Origin: Mesorhizobium shangrilense
GTDB lineage: Bacteria > Pseudomonadota > Alphaproteobacteria > Rhizobiales > Rhizobiaceae
DNA: 64,000 nucleotides
Direction of reading: 5' to 3'
NCBI RefSeq assembly: GCF_028826155.1
Contig: NZ_JAQGPN010000001.1
Location: forward strand, 744,001 to 808,000
Positions 44,392 to 53,139 of the stretch are shown piece after piece (the first letter of the stretch is position 1; every line of letters starts with the position of its first letter). A model generated the notes under the pieces. The model saw only the letters and a program-made list of their open reading frames with translations, was not told the origin of the DNA and did not search any database. The position numbers and the translations under genes were made by a program.

Positions 44392-45837
44392 CTAGTTGCG
44401 TCCCCCGCGCTTCGCCGGCGCTGCCTTGGCCGATCTCTGCTGTCTGGCGAGCGCCTTGGCCTGGCCCACCCAGTCCTCTCGGCCGATCCGCCCGTCGAAG
44501 GCCAGATAAGCCTCGGCCGCAGCGATGTCGGCCCGCTTCCATGCCGCGATCTGGTCGAAGTGGAAGATGCCGTGGTCGTTGAGCTTGCGCTCGTTCACTG
44601 GTCCTATGCCCTTGATCCGGGTCAACGCGTCCGGCTGGCCGCCGCGCGGGGCGGTCAAGGTGTTCGAAAGCACCGGCGCGGAAGGCGTCCGCCTGGTCGC
44701 CCTGGCGACCGGGCGCGCCTCGGCGGCCGGCACAGCATCGGATGCCCGCTTCGGCGATTTCGCGGAAGGCGGCTGCTTTGCGGTCTCTCCCGCCGGCGTT
44801 TGCGCAAGCCGCGCCATCCTCGCCTCGACTTGCCGCGCCCGAGAAGCGCCGGCCGAGACCTTTATTATCTCGCCCTCGTCGTCGCTGTGGCGGATGGTAT
44901 CGGAGACAGGACCCGCCATCATGGAGGCGGAAACCGAGGGACCGTGCGCTGGATCGGGCTCCGCGTCCAGTTCCTCGATGACGCTCTCATCGCCGACCTC
45001 GGTGAGCACCTCGGTCACCTCCTCGTCATCGACGCCGAGATAGGCGGCGATGACCTTCGGGTCGCTCTTGACCGACATCGGGTCGCCGTCGGAAATCTTG
45101 CGGCCGTATTCCAGCACGACGACGTGGTCGGAGATCTGCATCACGACCGACATGTCGTGCTCGATCAGCAGGATCGAGGTGCCGGTGTTCTCCTTGATGT
45201 CGTTGAGCAGGGCGTTGAGCGCCAGGGATTCCTTCGGGTTCAGGCCTGCCGCGGGCTCATCAAGGCAAAGCAGCTCCGGCCCCGTGCACATGGCGCGCGC
45301 AATCTCGAGCCGGCGCTGGGCGCCGTACGGGAGATCGCCCGCCGGATCGTCGGCGCGGCTGGTGAGATCCGCCTTCTCCAGCCAGAACTTGGCCAGCTCG
45401 ATCGAGTCGCGCGACGCCTGGGCATAGCCGCCGATGCCCAGCAGGCCGAGGATGGTGTAGCCCGACGCCTTCATGAGCACGTTGTGCTGCGCAACCAGCA
45501 GGTTCTCGAGTACGGTCATGCCCGAAAACAGCCGGATGTTCTGGAAAGTGCGCGCGACCTTCGCCTTCTGGGTGATCTGGAAGTCAGCCAGCCGCTCGAG
45601 GAGGTAGGTCGACCCGTCCTTGCGGGACAGCGTGATCATGCCTTCGCTGGGCTTGTAGAAGCCGGTGATGCAGTTGAACACGGTCGTCTTGCCGGCGCCG
45701 TTCGGCCCGATCAGCGCGGTGATCTCGCCGCGCCTGGCCTGAAAGGAGAGGTCGCCGATCGCCACCAGCCCGCCGAACTTCATCGACAGGTGTTCGACGT
45801 TGAGGATCGCATCGTTCATGGAAGCCGCCGCACTCAT
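44392..45837 (-). CDS. livG: ATP-binding protein LivG with a C-terminal helix-hairpin-helix extension
   Basis: The first 275 or so residues are a standard LivG ATPase: Walker A GPNGAGKTTVFN, signature region LPYGAQRRLEIARAM (the LSGG equivalent is degenerate, as usual in LivG), Walker B LLCLDEPAAGLNP. The protein is 481 residues, about 200 more than usual. A variable linker is followed near the C-terminus by LTRIKGIGPVNERKLNDHGI and FHFDQIAAW, ending in GREDWVGQAKALARQQ. That segment looks like the helix-hairpin-helix tail of rhizobial NuoE and some ribosomal proteins. ATG at 45837 overlaps the livM stop (TGATG). Confidence 0.93.
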   Translation of the reverse strand: MSAAASMNDAILNVEHLSMKFGGLVAIGDLSFQARRGEITALIGPNGAGKTTVFNCITGFYKPSEGMITLSRKDGSTYLLERLADFQITQKAKVARTFQNIRLFSGMTVLENLLVAQHNVLMKASGYTILGLLGIGGYAQASRDSIELAKFWLEKADLTSRADDPAGDLPYGAQRRLEIARAMCTGPELLCLDEPAAGLNPKESLALNALLNDIKENTGTSILLIEHDMSVVMQISDHVVVLEYGRKISDGDPMSVKSDPKVIAAYLGVDDEEVTEVLTEVGDESVIEELDAEPDPAHGPSVSASMMAGPVSDTIRHSDDEGEIIKVSAGASRARQVEARMARLAQTPAGETAKQPPSAKSPKRASDAVPAAEARPVARATRRTPSAPVLSNTLTAPRGGQPDALTRIKGIGPVNERKLNDHGIFHFDQIAAWKRADIAAAEAYLAFDGRIGREDWVGQAKALARQQRSAKAAPAKRGGRN

Positions 45838-47225
45838 CAACCGTGGCCTTCCTTGGTGAACGCGCTTGAGACGGCCTTCCGTTCGCGCAGGAAGGCGGTG
45901 GGCTCGCGGCTGGCCACGAAACCGCGCGGCTTCCAGATCATGACGATGACCATGGCCATTCCGAAGAGCAGCATGCGGTAGAGCTCCGGCGTGAAGTCGG
46001 GACCGAAGATCAGCTTGAGGAACTGCAGCTCGCGCAGCGCCTCCGTGCCCCCGACCATGACCAGCGCCGCAATCGCGATGCCGGTGAGCGAACCCATGCC
46101 GCCGAGCACGACGATGGCAAGGATGATCGCCGATTCCAGGAAGATGAAGGATTCGGGGCTGACGAAGCCCTGCCGCGCTGCGAAGAACGAGCCGGCGAAG
46201 CCGCCGAACATGGCGCCCGTCGCGAAAGCGGTGAGCTTCGTCGTGGTGGTGTTGATGCCGAGCGAACGGCAGGCGATCTCATCCTCGCGCAGCGCCTCCC
46301 AGGCGCGGCCGACCGGCATTCGACGCAACCGGATGGTGACGAAGGCGGTGAGCAGGCAAAGCAGAAGGATGAGGTAGTAGAGGAAGATCTTGTAGTAGAC
46401 GCCGGACTGCGGAATGCCGAATACCTTGGCGATGTAGAAGGGCGACGAGACGTCGAAATTGAAGAGGCCGAAGAACGTCACCTTGGGTATGCCGGAAATG
46501 CCGGCCGAGCCGTTGGTGAGTTCTCGCCAGTTGATCAGCACGAGACGGATGATCTCGCCGAAGGCCAGGGTCACGATGGCGAGATAGTCGCCGCGCAACC
46601 GCAACACCGGAAACCCGAGGATCACGCCCCACATTGCAGCCATGGCGCCGGCGGCGGGCAGCAGGATCCAGAACGACCAGCCGAACTCGGTGCCGAGCAG
46701 GGCGTAGCAATAGGCGCCGACTGCGTAGAAGGCCACATAACCCAGGTCGAGCAGCCCGGCGAGGCCGACGACGATGTTCAGGCCCCAGGCCAGCATCACA
46801 TAGATGAGAATCTGGATGCCGAAATTGTCGACCCACTTCAGGGAACCCTGGAGGCCGAACATGAGCACCATGGCGATGGGGAAGACAAAGAGGAACCCGA
46901 TGCCCAGCGCGTTGAAGTTCTTGCGCACAAAGCCGGCCTCGGCTTCCACCGGCGGAGCCTTGGCCTTGGCTGCCTTGCTGCGCTCGACGGCGGGCTGGAC
47001 GTAAGCCACCGACACGAAGCGCACGACCATGACAAGCGCCACGATGATCGCCAGCAGTCCCCAGCGGGGGACCAGGATCAGCTCATTGCGGATGTTCTGA
47101 TCGGTCTTCAGGCCTATCAGGAGGACGAAAAGGCCAAAGGCGATGAGCCCCGCATAGACGGCCTCGCGGAGGGCGCGCGGAAACAGGGCATCCGCGGCCC
47201 GTTCGGTTGTCGTAACGGCAGCCAT
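45837..47225 (-). CDS. livM: Branched-chain amino acid ABC transporter permease LivM
   Basis: The 462-residue permease has about ten membrane segments and the LivM signature [20 protein letters not shown] followed by VGAYCYALL. The N-terminal part before the first conserved region is longer than usual (about 110 residues with a charged Ala/Lys-rich linker). It forms the channel with LivH. LivH ends three bases upstream of its start. Confidence 0.94.
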   Translation of the reverse strand: MAAVTTTERAADALFPRALREAVYAGLIAFGLFVLLIGLKTDQNIRNELILVPRWGLLAIIVALVMVVRFVSVAYVQPAVERSKAAKAKAPPVEAEAGFVRKNFNALGIGFLFVFPIAMVLMFGLQGSLKWVDNFGIQILIYVMLAWGLNIVVGLAGLLDLGYVAFYAVGAYCYALLGTEFGWSFWILLPAAGAMAAMWGVILGFPVLRLRGDYLAIVTLAFGEIIRLVLINWRELTNGSAGISGIPKVTFFGLFNFDVSSPFYIAKVFGIPQSGVYYKIFLYYLILLLCLLTAFVTIRLRRMPVGRAWEALREDEIACRSLGINTTTTKLTAFATGAMFGGFAGSFFAARQGFVSPESFIFLESAIILAIVVLGGMGSLTGIAIAALVMVGGTEALRELQFLKLIFGPDFTPELYRMLLFGMAMVIVMIWKPRGFVASREPTAFLRERKAVSSAFTKEGHG

Positions 47226-47228
47226 GGG

Positions 47229-48131
47229 TCAGACCTTTTCGACTTCGGGCCGGCCGAGGATGCCGGACGGCAGGAAGATCAGGACGATAGCGAGGATGGA
47301 GAAGGCGGCGACGTCCTTGTAGTCGATCGAGAAATAGGCCGACCACATGCTTTCTATGAAGCCGATCAGCAATCCGCCGATCACGGCTCCGGGGATGGAG
47401 CCGATACCGCCGAGCACCGCGGCGGTGAAGGCCTTCACGCCGGGGACGAAGCCATCCGAGAAGGCGACGACGCCGTAGTACATGAGGAACAACGTGCCGG
47501 CGACGGCGGCGAGCGACGCGCCCATGATGAAGGTGATCGAGATCGTGCGGTCCACGTCGACGCCGAGCAGAGCGGCCATCTTGCGGTCCTGCTCGCAGGC
47601 GCGCTGCGCCCGGCCGAGGGCGGTGCGGTTGACGAGATACCAGAAGACGGCAAGCAGCGCGGCGGTGACCACGACGATGATGATCTGCTTCAGCGAGATC
47701 GAGATGCCTCCCACAGTGTAGACCTGGCTGACCATCGGCGGGATCGGCTTGTTGCGCGGCCCTTGGGTGACCTGCACGAAGTTCGACAGCGCGATCGACA
47801 TGCCGATCGCGGTGATCAGCGGCGCCAGCCGGAACGAACCGCGCAACGGCCGATAGGCGATCTTCTCAATCACCCAGTTGTAGAGGCTGGTCATCAGCAT
47901 CGCCACGATCATCATGATCAGAAGCGCGACGGCCACTGGCACCGAGTAGAAGAGGCTCAGCAGGATCAGGAACACGATCAGGGCGATGAAGGCGCCCACC
48001 ATGAAGATGTCGCCATGAGCGAAGTTGATCATGCCTATGATGCCATAGACCATCGTATAGCCGATCGCGATCAGCCCATAGATCGATCCCAGCGTCAGCC
48101 CGTTAACAAGCTGCTGGACGAAATATTCCAT
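47229..48131 (-). CDS. livH: Branched-chain amino acid ABC transporter permease LivH
   Basis: This 300-residue permease has eight or so membrane segments and the LivH pattern: LVNGLTLGSIYGLIAIGYTM, GMINFAHGDIFMVGAF, and GGIGSIPGAVIGGLLIGFIE. It is the first gene of the liv operon in order livH - livM - livG - livF - small membrane gene - binding protein. A 323-base gap (48132-48454) precedes it. Confidence 0.95.
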   Translation of the reverse strand: MEYFVQQLVNGLTLGSIYGLIAIGYTMVYGIIGMINFAHGDIFMVGAFIALIVFLILLSLFYSVPVAVALLIMMIVAMLMTSLYNWVIEKIAYRPLRGSFRLAPLITAIGMSIALSNFVQVTQGPRNKPIPPMVSQVYTVGGISISLKQIIIVVVTAALLAVFWYLVNRTALGRAQRACEQDRKMAALLGVDVDRTISITFIMGASLAAVAGTLFLMYYGVVAFSDGFVPGVKAFTAAVLGGIGSIPGAVIGGLLIGFIESMWSAYFSIDYKDVAAFSILAIVLIFLPSGILGRPEVEKV

Positions 48132-48454
48132 ATGTCTGCGGCTCCCCTGGAATGTCGCCCGTCGGGTCGCATTCCTTTTTCTTCCCCGAGTCGTAATGTG
48201 TCGGGCATGGAATGCAACGCAAAAAGTAGCGTGGCAGCAGGCCTTCCAGCATCGTATCCGCCTGCTTGTTCTTTGCGCGCAGGCTTATATACCAGGGCGG
48301 AAGCTAGCATTGGCCCAACGCAATGTCATTGTCTATTCGCGCATTTTTTTGAGCATCTGTGCAAGGATTCTGCGAATGTTGGGCACCCACCGGTTGAAAC
48401 ATGCGTGGTGGACGCCCTTCGCCAAAGCCCCCGGTGCGCATCTCGACCCGCATT
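48132..48454. other. Gap before the liv operon
   Basis: This 323-base stretch lies between the 3' end of the epimerase gene and livH, both on the minus strand. It should carry the liv promoter. A weak hairpin pairs GGGCACCCACC (48381-48391) with GGTGGACGCCC (48407-48417) with an internal mismatch and could mark the end of the epimerase operon. A TATATAA-like element lies near 48287. I see no gene. Confidence 0.4.
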
Positions 48455-49456
48455 TCAGGTCGCCACGAAGCCATGCGCGAACGGATCGCGATCATCGATG
48501 AAGATCGTATTCAAACCCGTCATGCGCGCCCACCCGCCAATGGATGGAACGATTGCCGGGCGGCCGGCCACCTCCGTTTCGCGCTCCACGCGCCCTTTGA
48601 ACAGCGATCCGATGATGGACTCGTGGACAAAGGAATCTCCGGCCTTCAGCTTGCCCTTTGCATGGAGCTGCGCCATGCGCGCCGAGGTCCCGGTGCCGCA
48701 AGGCGAGCGGTCGATCGCCTTGTCGCCGTAGAACACCGCATTGCGCGCGTCGGCTTCGGGATGCCTCGGCTTCCCGGTCCACAGCATGTGGGAGAGCCGG
48801 TTGATGGCGGGGTTCTCCGGATGCACGAAGCTGTATTTCTCGTTGAGCCGCTGGCGGACAACGGGACTCCAGGCGATGAAGTCGCCAGCGGAATGGTGGG
48901 CCATGTCGCGGAAATTCTCCTGCGGCTCGACGATGGCATAGAAGTTGCCGCCATAGGCCACGTCGACCTTGATCTCGCCGAGCGTCGGGCAGTCCACCGT
49001 CAGGCCCTCGGCATAGAGGAAGGAGGGGACGTTGGTGATGCGGACCTCCTCCACATATTCGCCCTCCTGGCGATACTCTGCGATGACGAGGCCGGCCGGC
49101 GTATCCAGCCGAAGCACGCCCGGCGTCTTCGGTTTCACCAGGCCGTTCTCGATCGCCATCGTGACGGTGCCGATCGTGCCGTGGCCGCACATCGGCAGGC
49201 AGCCTGAGGTCTCGATGAAGAGGATGGCGACGTCGCAGTCGTCGCGCGTCGGCGGGTAGAGGATCGATCCCGACATCACGTCGTGGCCGCGCGGCTCGAA
49301 CATGAGGCCGGTGCGAATCCAGTCGTATTCGGCGAGGAAGTGCGCCCGCCGCTCCATCATGGTCGCGCCGTGCAGTTGCGGCCCGCCGCCGGCGACCAGG
49401 CGCACCGGGTTGCCGCAGGTATGGCCGTCGATGCAGGTGAACGTGTTGCGTGGCAT
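48455..49456 (-). CDS. 4-hydroxyproline 2-epimerase (proline racemase family)
   Basis: The enzyme inverts the alpha carbon of trans-4-hydroxy-L-proline to cis-4-hydroxy-D-proline. The 333-residue product has two catalytic cysteines: Cys90 in the MCGHGTIG motif and Cys253 in DRSPCGTGTSAR. The pair Cys/Cys indicates an epimerase or racemase rather than a 3-hydroxyproline dehydratase (Ser/Cys). The operon with a D-amino-acid oxidase and a DapA-like lyase supports hydroxyproline rather than proline. ATG at 49456 fits the family start. It follows the oxidase stop by 10 bases. Confidence 0.9.
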   Translation of the reverse strand: MPRNTFTCIDGHTCGNPVRLVAGGGPQLHGATMMERRAHFLAEYDWIRTGLMFEPRGHDVMSGSILYPPTRDDCDVAILFIETSGCLPMCGHGTIGTVTMAIENGLVKPKTPGVLRLDTPAGLVIAEYRQEGEYVEEVRITNVPSFLYAEGLTVDCPTLGEIKVDVAYGGNFYAIVEPQENFRDMAHHSAGDFIAWSPVVRQRLNEKYSFVHPENPAINRLSHMLWTGKPRHPEADARNAVFYGDKAIDRSPCGTGTSARMAQLHAKGKLKAGDSFVHESIIGSLFKGRVERETEVAGRPAIVPSIGGWARMTGLNTIFIDDRDPFAHGFVAT

Positions 49457-49466
49457 CGTGTTGGTC

Positions 49467-50777
49467 TCAGAAGCGTTGCGCAGAGAAGGGGGACGTGTCA
49501 ATCGCGGAAATGCTGCCGAGCGCCATGTCGCTGATCAGGCGGCCGGTGGCGGCGGCCTGCGTCAGACCGAGATGACCGTGGCCGAAGGCGTAGAGAACCG
49601 GCCCGCGCGCAGCCTTGCCGATGACCGGCAGGGAATCGGGAAGCGACGGGCGGAACCCCATCCACTCGCGGCCACCTGAAGGGTCCAGCCCCGGCAGGAA
49701 CCGCCGCGCCTTTTCCATCATGGCTCTTGACCGCGCATGATTGGGCGGCCGGCGAAGTCCAGCCAGCTCAACCGCACCGCCGACGCGGATGCCGGTGTCG
49801 AGCGGCGTGACGACGAAGCCGTGGCCGGAGAAGATGAGCTGGCGCCTGACGTCGAAGGCGGAGCGGGGCAGGGTGGTGTTGTAGCCGCGCTCGGTTTCCA
49901 AGGGGATGCGGTCGCCGAAATGGCGCGCGAGCAGATGCGACCACGCGCCGGCGGCGACGACCAGCCGCCGCGCCACGATCGTGCGGCCCTCACGCAGTTG
50001 CACGGCGACGGTATCGCCCATCGGGACGGCGACCGCGACATCGCCCTGCACGAAGGACGCGCCGCGCTGCTCCGCGTAGCGCCAGACCGCCTTGCCCAGC
50101 AACTTGGGATCGGCGACCGTCTTCCAGCCCGGCACGAAGGTTCCCTTTATGAACTGTCCGGAGAGGCCCGGCTGGAGCGCCGCCAGATCGTCGCCGGCAA
50201 CATGCCGGTAGCCGATGCCGAAGCGGTCGCGCGCGGCCCATCCCGGGAGTGACGCGCAGAACTCGTCCTCGCTTTCGTAGAGCTCGAGCGAGCCGTCCTC
50301 GCGCAGCATGTGGCGCGTGCCGGAACGGTCCAGCAGGCTCATCCACTCGGCTTCGGCGAGCTTCATCAGCGCCGCCTGCGCCGACAGCGCCGCTTCGTAG
50401 TTCGAAGGCGCGCCGGCGCGCCAGAAGCGCCATAGCCAGGGCGCGAGCCAGGGCAGGTAGGCTGGCGGGATAGCCAAAGGCCCCAGCGGGTCGGCGAGCC
50501 AGCGCGGCAGGTGGCGCAGCATGCCCTTCTGGGCCAGAGGCAGCACGTCGGAGAAGGCGAAGGCCGCCGCGTTGCCCGAACTGGTCTCCTCGCAGATGCC
50601 GGTGCGGTCGATCACCGTTACCCGGCATCCGGCTTCCGCGAGGCAGGCCGCCGTGCAGATGCCGATGATCCCGGCGCCGACGATGACAACGTCGCCATCG
50701 TCCCCATTGGCGAGGGATGGCTGCTGCGCCGATGCGGGCCGCGAGGGCCTGTCGGAAGGTGCCGTCCTCCTGGTCAC
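49467..50777 (-). CDS. FAD-dependent D-amino acid oxidoreductase (probable cis-4-hydroxy-D-proline oxidase)
   Basis: The 436-residue product has the dinucleotide motif VVIVGAGIIGICTAACLAEAG near residues 29-49 (shown as VVIVGAGIIGICTA) and the DadA-like conserved regions RDRFGIGYRHVAGDD, GAWSHLLARHFGDRIPLETERGYN (parts) and GLTQAAATGRLISDMALG at the end. In the hydroxyproline pathway it oxidises cis-4-hydroxy-D-proline to the pyrroline carboxylate. The start at 50777 (GTG) is provisional; the first 28 residues lack similarity, and no other good start lies near. Confidence 0.88.
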   Translation of the reverse strand: MTRRTAPSDRPSRPASAQQPSLANGDDGDVVIVGAGIIGICTAACLAEAGCRVTVIDRTGICEETSSGNAAAFAFSDVLPLAQKGMLRHLPRWLADPLGPLAIPPAYLPWLAPWLWRFWRAGAPSNYEAALSAQAALMKLAEAEWMSLLDRSGTRHMLREDGSLELYESEDEFCASLPGWAARDRFGIGYRHVAGDDLAALQPGLSGQFIKGTFVPGWKTVADPKLLGKAVWRYAEQRGASFVQGDVAVAVPMGDTVAVQLREGRTIVARRLVVAAGAWSHLLARHFGDRIPLETERGYNTTLPRSAFDVRRQLIFSGHGFVVTPLDTGIRVGGAVELAGLRRPPNHARSRAMMEKARRFLPGLDPSGGREWMGFRPSLPDSLPVIGKAARGPVLYAFGHGHLGLTQAAATGRLISDMALGSISAIDTSPFSAQRF

Positions 50778-50840
50778 GTCTGCGCTGCCCTCATCTCCCG
50801 CAGCGTCCTCTCTAGTCCGTCTCCGCCCTGCGGGCCTTCC

Positions 50841-51734
50841 TCAGAGAGCGGGGAGCGTCGGGCGTTTGGCCAGCGCGTCCCTGACGATCTTCTCGGCCGC
50901 CTCGCGCCGCGCCCCGGACAGCGGCTGGCGGGGCATGCGGACGCGATCATTGCTTCCGATCGCAAGCACCTCGGCCAGCTTGATGTTCTGGACCAGGTAG
51001 GTGGACACGTCGAGGTCGAGCAGCGGGCGGAACCAGCGATAGATCGCCAGGGCCTCCTCGCGCCGGCCCTGCTTCATCAGCTTGTAGATCGCCACCGTCT
51101 CGCGCGGGAATGCGGTCACCAGTCCCGCGATCCAGCCGACCGCGCCGACCGAAAGCGCCTCGAAGGCGAGGTTGTCGACGCCGGTGAAGACGTCGAAGCG
51201 ATCGCCGAACCGGTTGATGATCTCGGTCGTACGCCGAATGTCGTCGGACGATTCCTTGATGGCGACGAAGAGATCGTCGGAGGCGAGTTCCGCCATCGTG
51301 TCGACGGTGACGTCGACGCGATAGGCGATGCGGTTGGAGTAGATCATCACCGGCAGCCCGCCCGCCGCGGCAACCGCCTTCAGCGTGGCGACGGTTTCAT
51401 CGGGGTTGGTGTGGTAGATCGGGCTCGGCACGACCATGAGGCCATCCGCGCCCGCCTTGGCGGCGCGCTTGGCGAGGGCGGCGCCCTCACGCGTCGCCGC
51501 CTCGTTGATCGTCATCAGCACAGGTCGGCTGCCGGCGATCTTCCGAGCCGTCTGGAAGACCTCGAGCTTCTCCTCGTGACTGAGCATGGGCCCCTCGCCG
51601 AGCGAGCCGCAGACGATCAGCCCGTCGCACCCTGCTTCGATCTGGAGGCCGAAGCAGCGTTCCATCTCGGCATGATCGAGACGATCATCCCCCGTGAACT
51701 TGGTGGTGACCGCCGGAAACACTCCGCTCCACAT
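50841..51734 (-). CDS. DapA-family lyase (probable pyrroline-4-hydroxy-2-carboxylate deaminase)
   Basis: DapA/NAL aldolase-family enzymes use a Schiff-base lysine. The 297-residue product has the family pattern CGSLGEGPMLSHEEK, the tyrosine in VPSPIYHTNP and the lysine in FVAIKESSDD. In hydroxyproline catabolism such an enzyme turns the oxidised product into alpha-ketoglutarate semialdehyde. The context, not the sequence, suggests that role. ATG at 51734 has a GAGGAGGAA ribosome site. The oxidase gene starts about 63 bases after its stop. It is divergent from a GntR regulator. Confidence 0.88.
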   Translation of the reverse strand: MWSGVFPAVTTKFTGDDRLDHAEMERCFGLQIEAGCDGLIVCGSLGEGPMLSHEEKLEVFQTARKIAGSRPVLMTINEAATREGAALAKRAAKAGADGLMVVPSPIYHTNPDETVATLKAVAAAGGLPVMIYSNRIAYRVDVTVDTMAELASDDLFVAIKESSDDIRRTTEIINRFGDRFDVFTGVDNLAFEALSVGAVGWIAGLVTAFPRETVAIYKLMKQGRREEALAIYRWFRPLLDLDVSTYLVQNIKLAEVLAIGSNDRVRMPRQPLSGARREAAEKIVRDALAKRPTLPAL

Positions 51735-51755
51735 ACCGTTCCTCCTCAAAAACTA

Positions 51756-51816
51756 ATATATCAGACATATATCACTGGACGACGGAATGTTGTCAATTGC
51801 GAAATTCGAGTGATAT
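51756..51816. promoter_or_regulatory. Operator-like repeats between the hydroxyproline operon and its GntR regulator
   Basis: Direct repeats ATATATCA at 51756-51763 and 51767-51774 are spaced 11 bases apart (one helical turn). AGTGATAT at 51809-51816 is the inverse of ATATCACT at 51769-51776. They lie in the 99-base divergent gap between the lyase and GntR genes and are likely GntR binding sites. Confidence 0.55.
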
Positions 51817-51833
51817 CTCGAAAAGGTTAGGGC

Positions 51834-52505
51834 ATGACACAGGCGCTGGAACACAGGATGGACGATGAAGCGGTTGGCTTCGAGCCGGTAGCCCTGAAGG
51901 CCTACCGCACGCTCGAGCGGATGATCGTGACGCTCGAACTGGCGCCGGGCTCGCTGACGACCGAAGGAACGCTGATCCAGCGGCTCGGCCTTGGCCGCAC
52001 GCCTGTCCGCGAGGCCATCCAACGCCTCGCCTGGGAAGGCCTGGTCGACGTCCGCCCGCGCGCCGGCCTGGCGATCGCGCCGCTACACGCAAGCGACTGG
52101 CTGCGGGTGCTGGACGCCCGCAAGGGGGTCGAGGTCGTCCTTGCCCGATCCGCGGCCCGGTTCATCACGCGGCCGATCGCGGAGCACTTCCATGCAGCTG
52201 CGCTGGCGATGCAGAAGGCGGTCGTGGCGAACGATCCCCTCCTCTATCTGGATGCCGACAAGCAGCTCGACGAGGCGATGGCGCTGGCCGCCGATAATGC
52301 CTTCGCTGCACGCGTGGCGGCCCCGCTCCAAACCCACAGCCGACGCTTCTGGTATCGCTATCAGACGGCAAGCCTCGCAGAGTCGGCCGAACACCATGTG
52401 CAGGTCATCCGCGCAGTGCTCGACGGGGACGAGGCCGAGGCCGCATCCGAAACCGAGAGGCTCATGGCGTTGCTGCTTCTCCAGGCGCGGGTCTCGCACC
52501 GCTGA
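51834..52505 (+). CDS. GntR-family (FCD) transcriptional regulator
   Basis: The 223-residue protein has an N-terminal winged helix (LTTEGTLIQRLGLGRTPVREAIQRLAWEGLVDV in parts: LIQRLGLGRTPVREAI) and a C-terminal FCD all-helix ligand domain. FCD regulators often respond to carboxylate or amino-acid-derived ligands, which fits a hydroxyproline pathway intermediate. It is divergent from the lyase gene with operator-like repeats between. Repressor or activator role is unknown. Confidence 0.9.
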   Translation: MTQALEHRMDDEAVGFEPVALKAYRTLERMIVTLELAPGSLTTEGTLIQRLGLGRTPVREAIQRLAWEGLVDVRPRAGLAIAPLHASDWLRVLDARKGVEVVLARSAARFITRPIAEHFHAAALAMQKAVVANDPLLYLDADKQLDEAMALAADNAFAARVAAPLQTHSRRFWYRYQTASLAESAEHHVQVIRAVLDGDEAEAASETERLMALLLLQARVSHR

Positions 52506-52563
52506 AAACTACGCCCTTCTGTCCGCAACGCGTCGCTCGGAGCCGGTGCGGAAAAAGCCGAAT

Positions 52564-52869
52564 TCAGGCATCCCGGCCGGCGATAAGGGTCTTGCTTTCC
52601 CAGCCTTCGCCCGCCGAAACGATGCAACTCGTGCCGTCGGTGCGGGTGGCGAGGATGGTCCATGTGCCCGTATCCGAAACGAACACCTCGAGGACGGCGG
52701 AGTTGTCGACCATTCCGACAGCCATCGGGCTTTCCCGGAAGTCCTTTGAGAGCTTTGCGACGATGTCGCCGCGCACGCCGCACAGGTTTGGCTGCTGGGC
52801 AGCGGCAGGAAATGAGAGAACGAGTCCCGCGAGGGATGCAGCCGCGAGGCTGAGGATCTTGCGTGCCAT
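52564..52869 (-). CDS. Small secreted hypothetical protein
   Basis: This 101-residue protein begins with a typical signal peptide (MARKILSLAAASLAGLVLSF ending in AAAQ at about residue 25). The mature part is about 76 residues, with cysteines at NLCGVRGD and TSCIVSAGEG likely to form a disulfide. I recognise no family. It is convergent with the GntR gene, 58 bases away, and lies downstream of the mmsA terminator-like hairpin region. Confidence 0.72.
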   Translation of the reverse strand: MARKILSLAAASLAGLVLSFPAAAQQPNLCGVRGDIVAKLSKDFRESPMAVGMVDNSAVLEVFVSDTGTWTILATRTDGTSCIVSAGEGWESKTLIAGRDA

Positions 52870-53086
52870 GACGACCTCCTGACTGCGACGCGGGCATCAA
52901 GCGGCTCCTGGCCGCCATCAACCGGGGTCGACCGGGGTTCCTGTTGCACCCGAACGCCTCCCGCGATCCGGTGCTGGATCAAGCGGGATCGCCGCGTCTG
53001 CGTTCCATCACGAACCATGTCACGTCGATAGGGTTGGTGAACCGTGCAGGCAGAAGATGGGCGAAGAGCGCACGCCCAAAACGCAT

Positions 53087-53110
53087 GAGGGCGGCCCGGA
53101 GACCGCCCTC
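53087..53110 (-). terminator. Hairpin after mmsA
   Basis: GAGGGCGG pairs with CCGCCCTC around an 8-base loop, 30 bases after the mmsA stop. No U run follows on the minus strand. Confidence 0.5.
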
Positions 53111-53139
53111 TGAGAGGCAAGCAATCGAAAGACGGGCGA

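Noticed and set aside
43630..45981. Long plus-strand open frame opposite livF and livG
   Set aside because: It is antisense to two well-supported ATPase genes; no domain, no ribosome site, same antisense composition.
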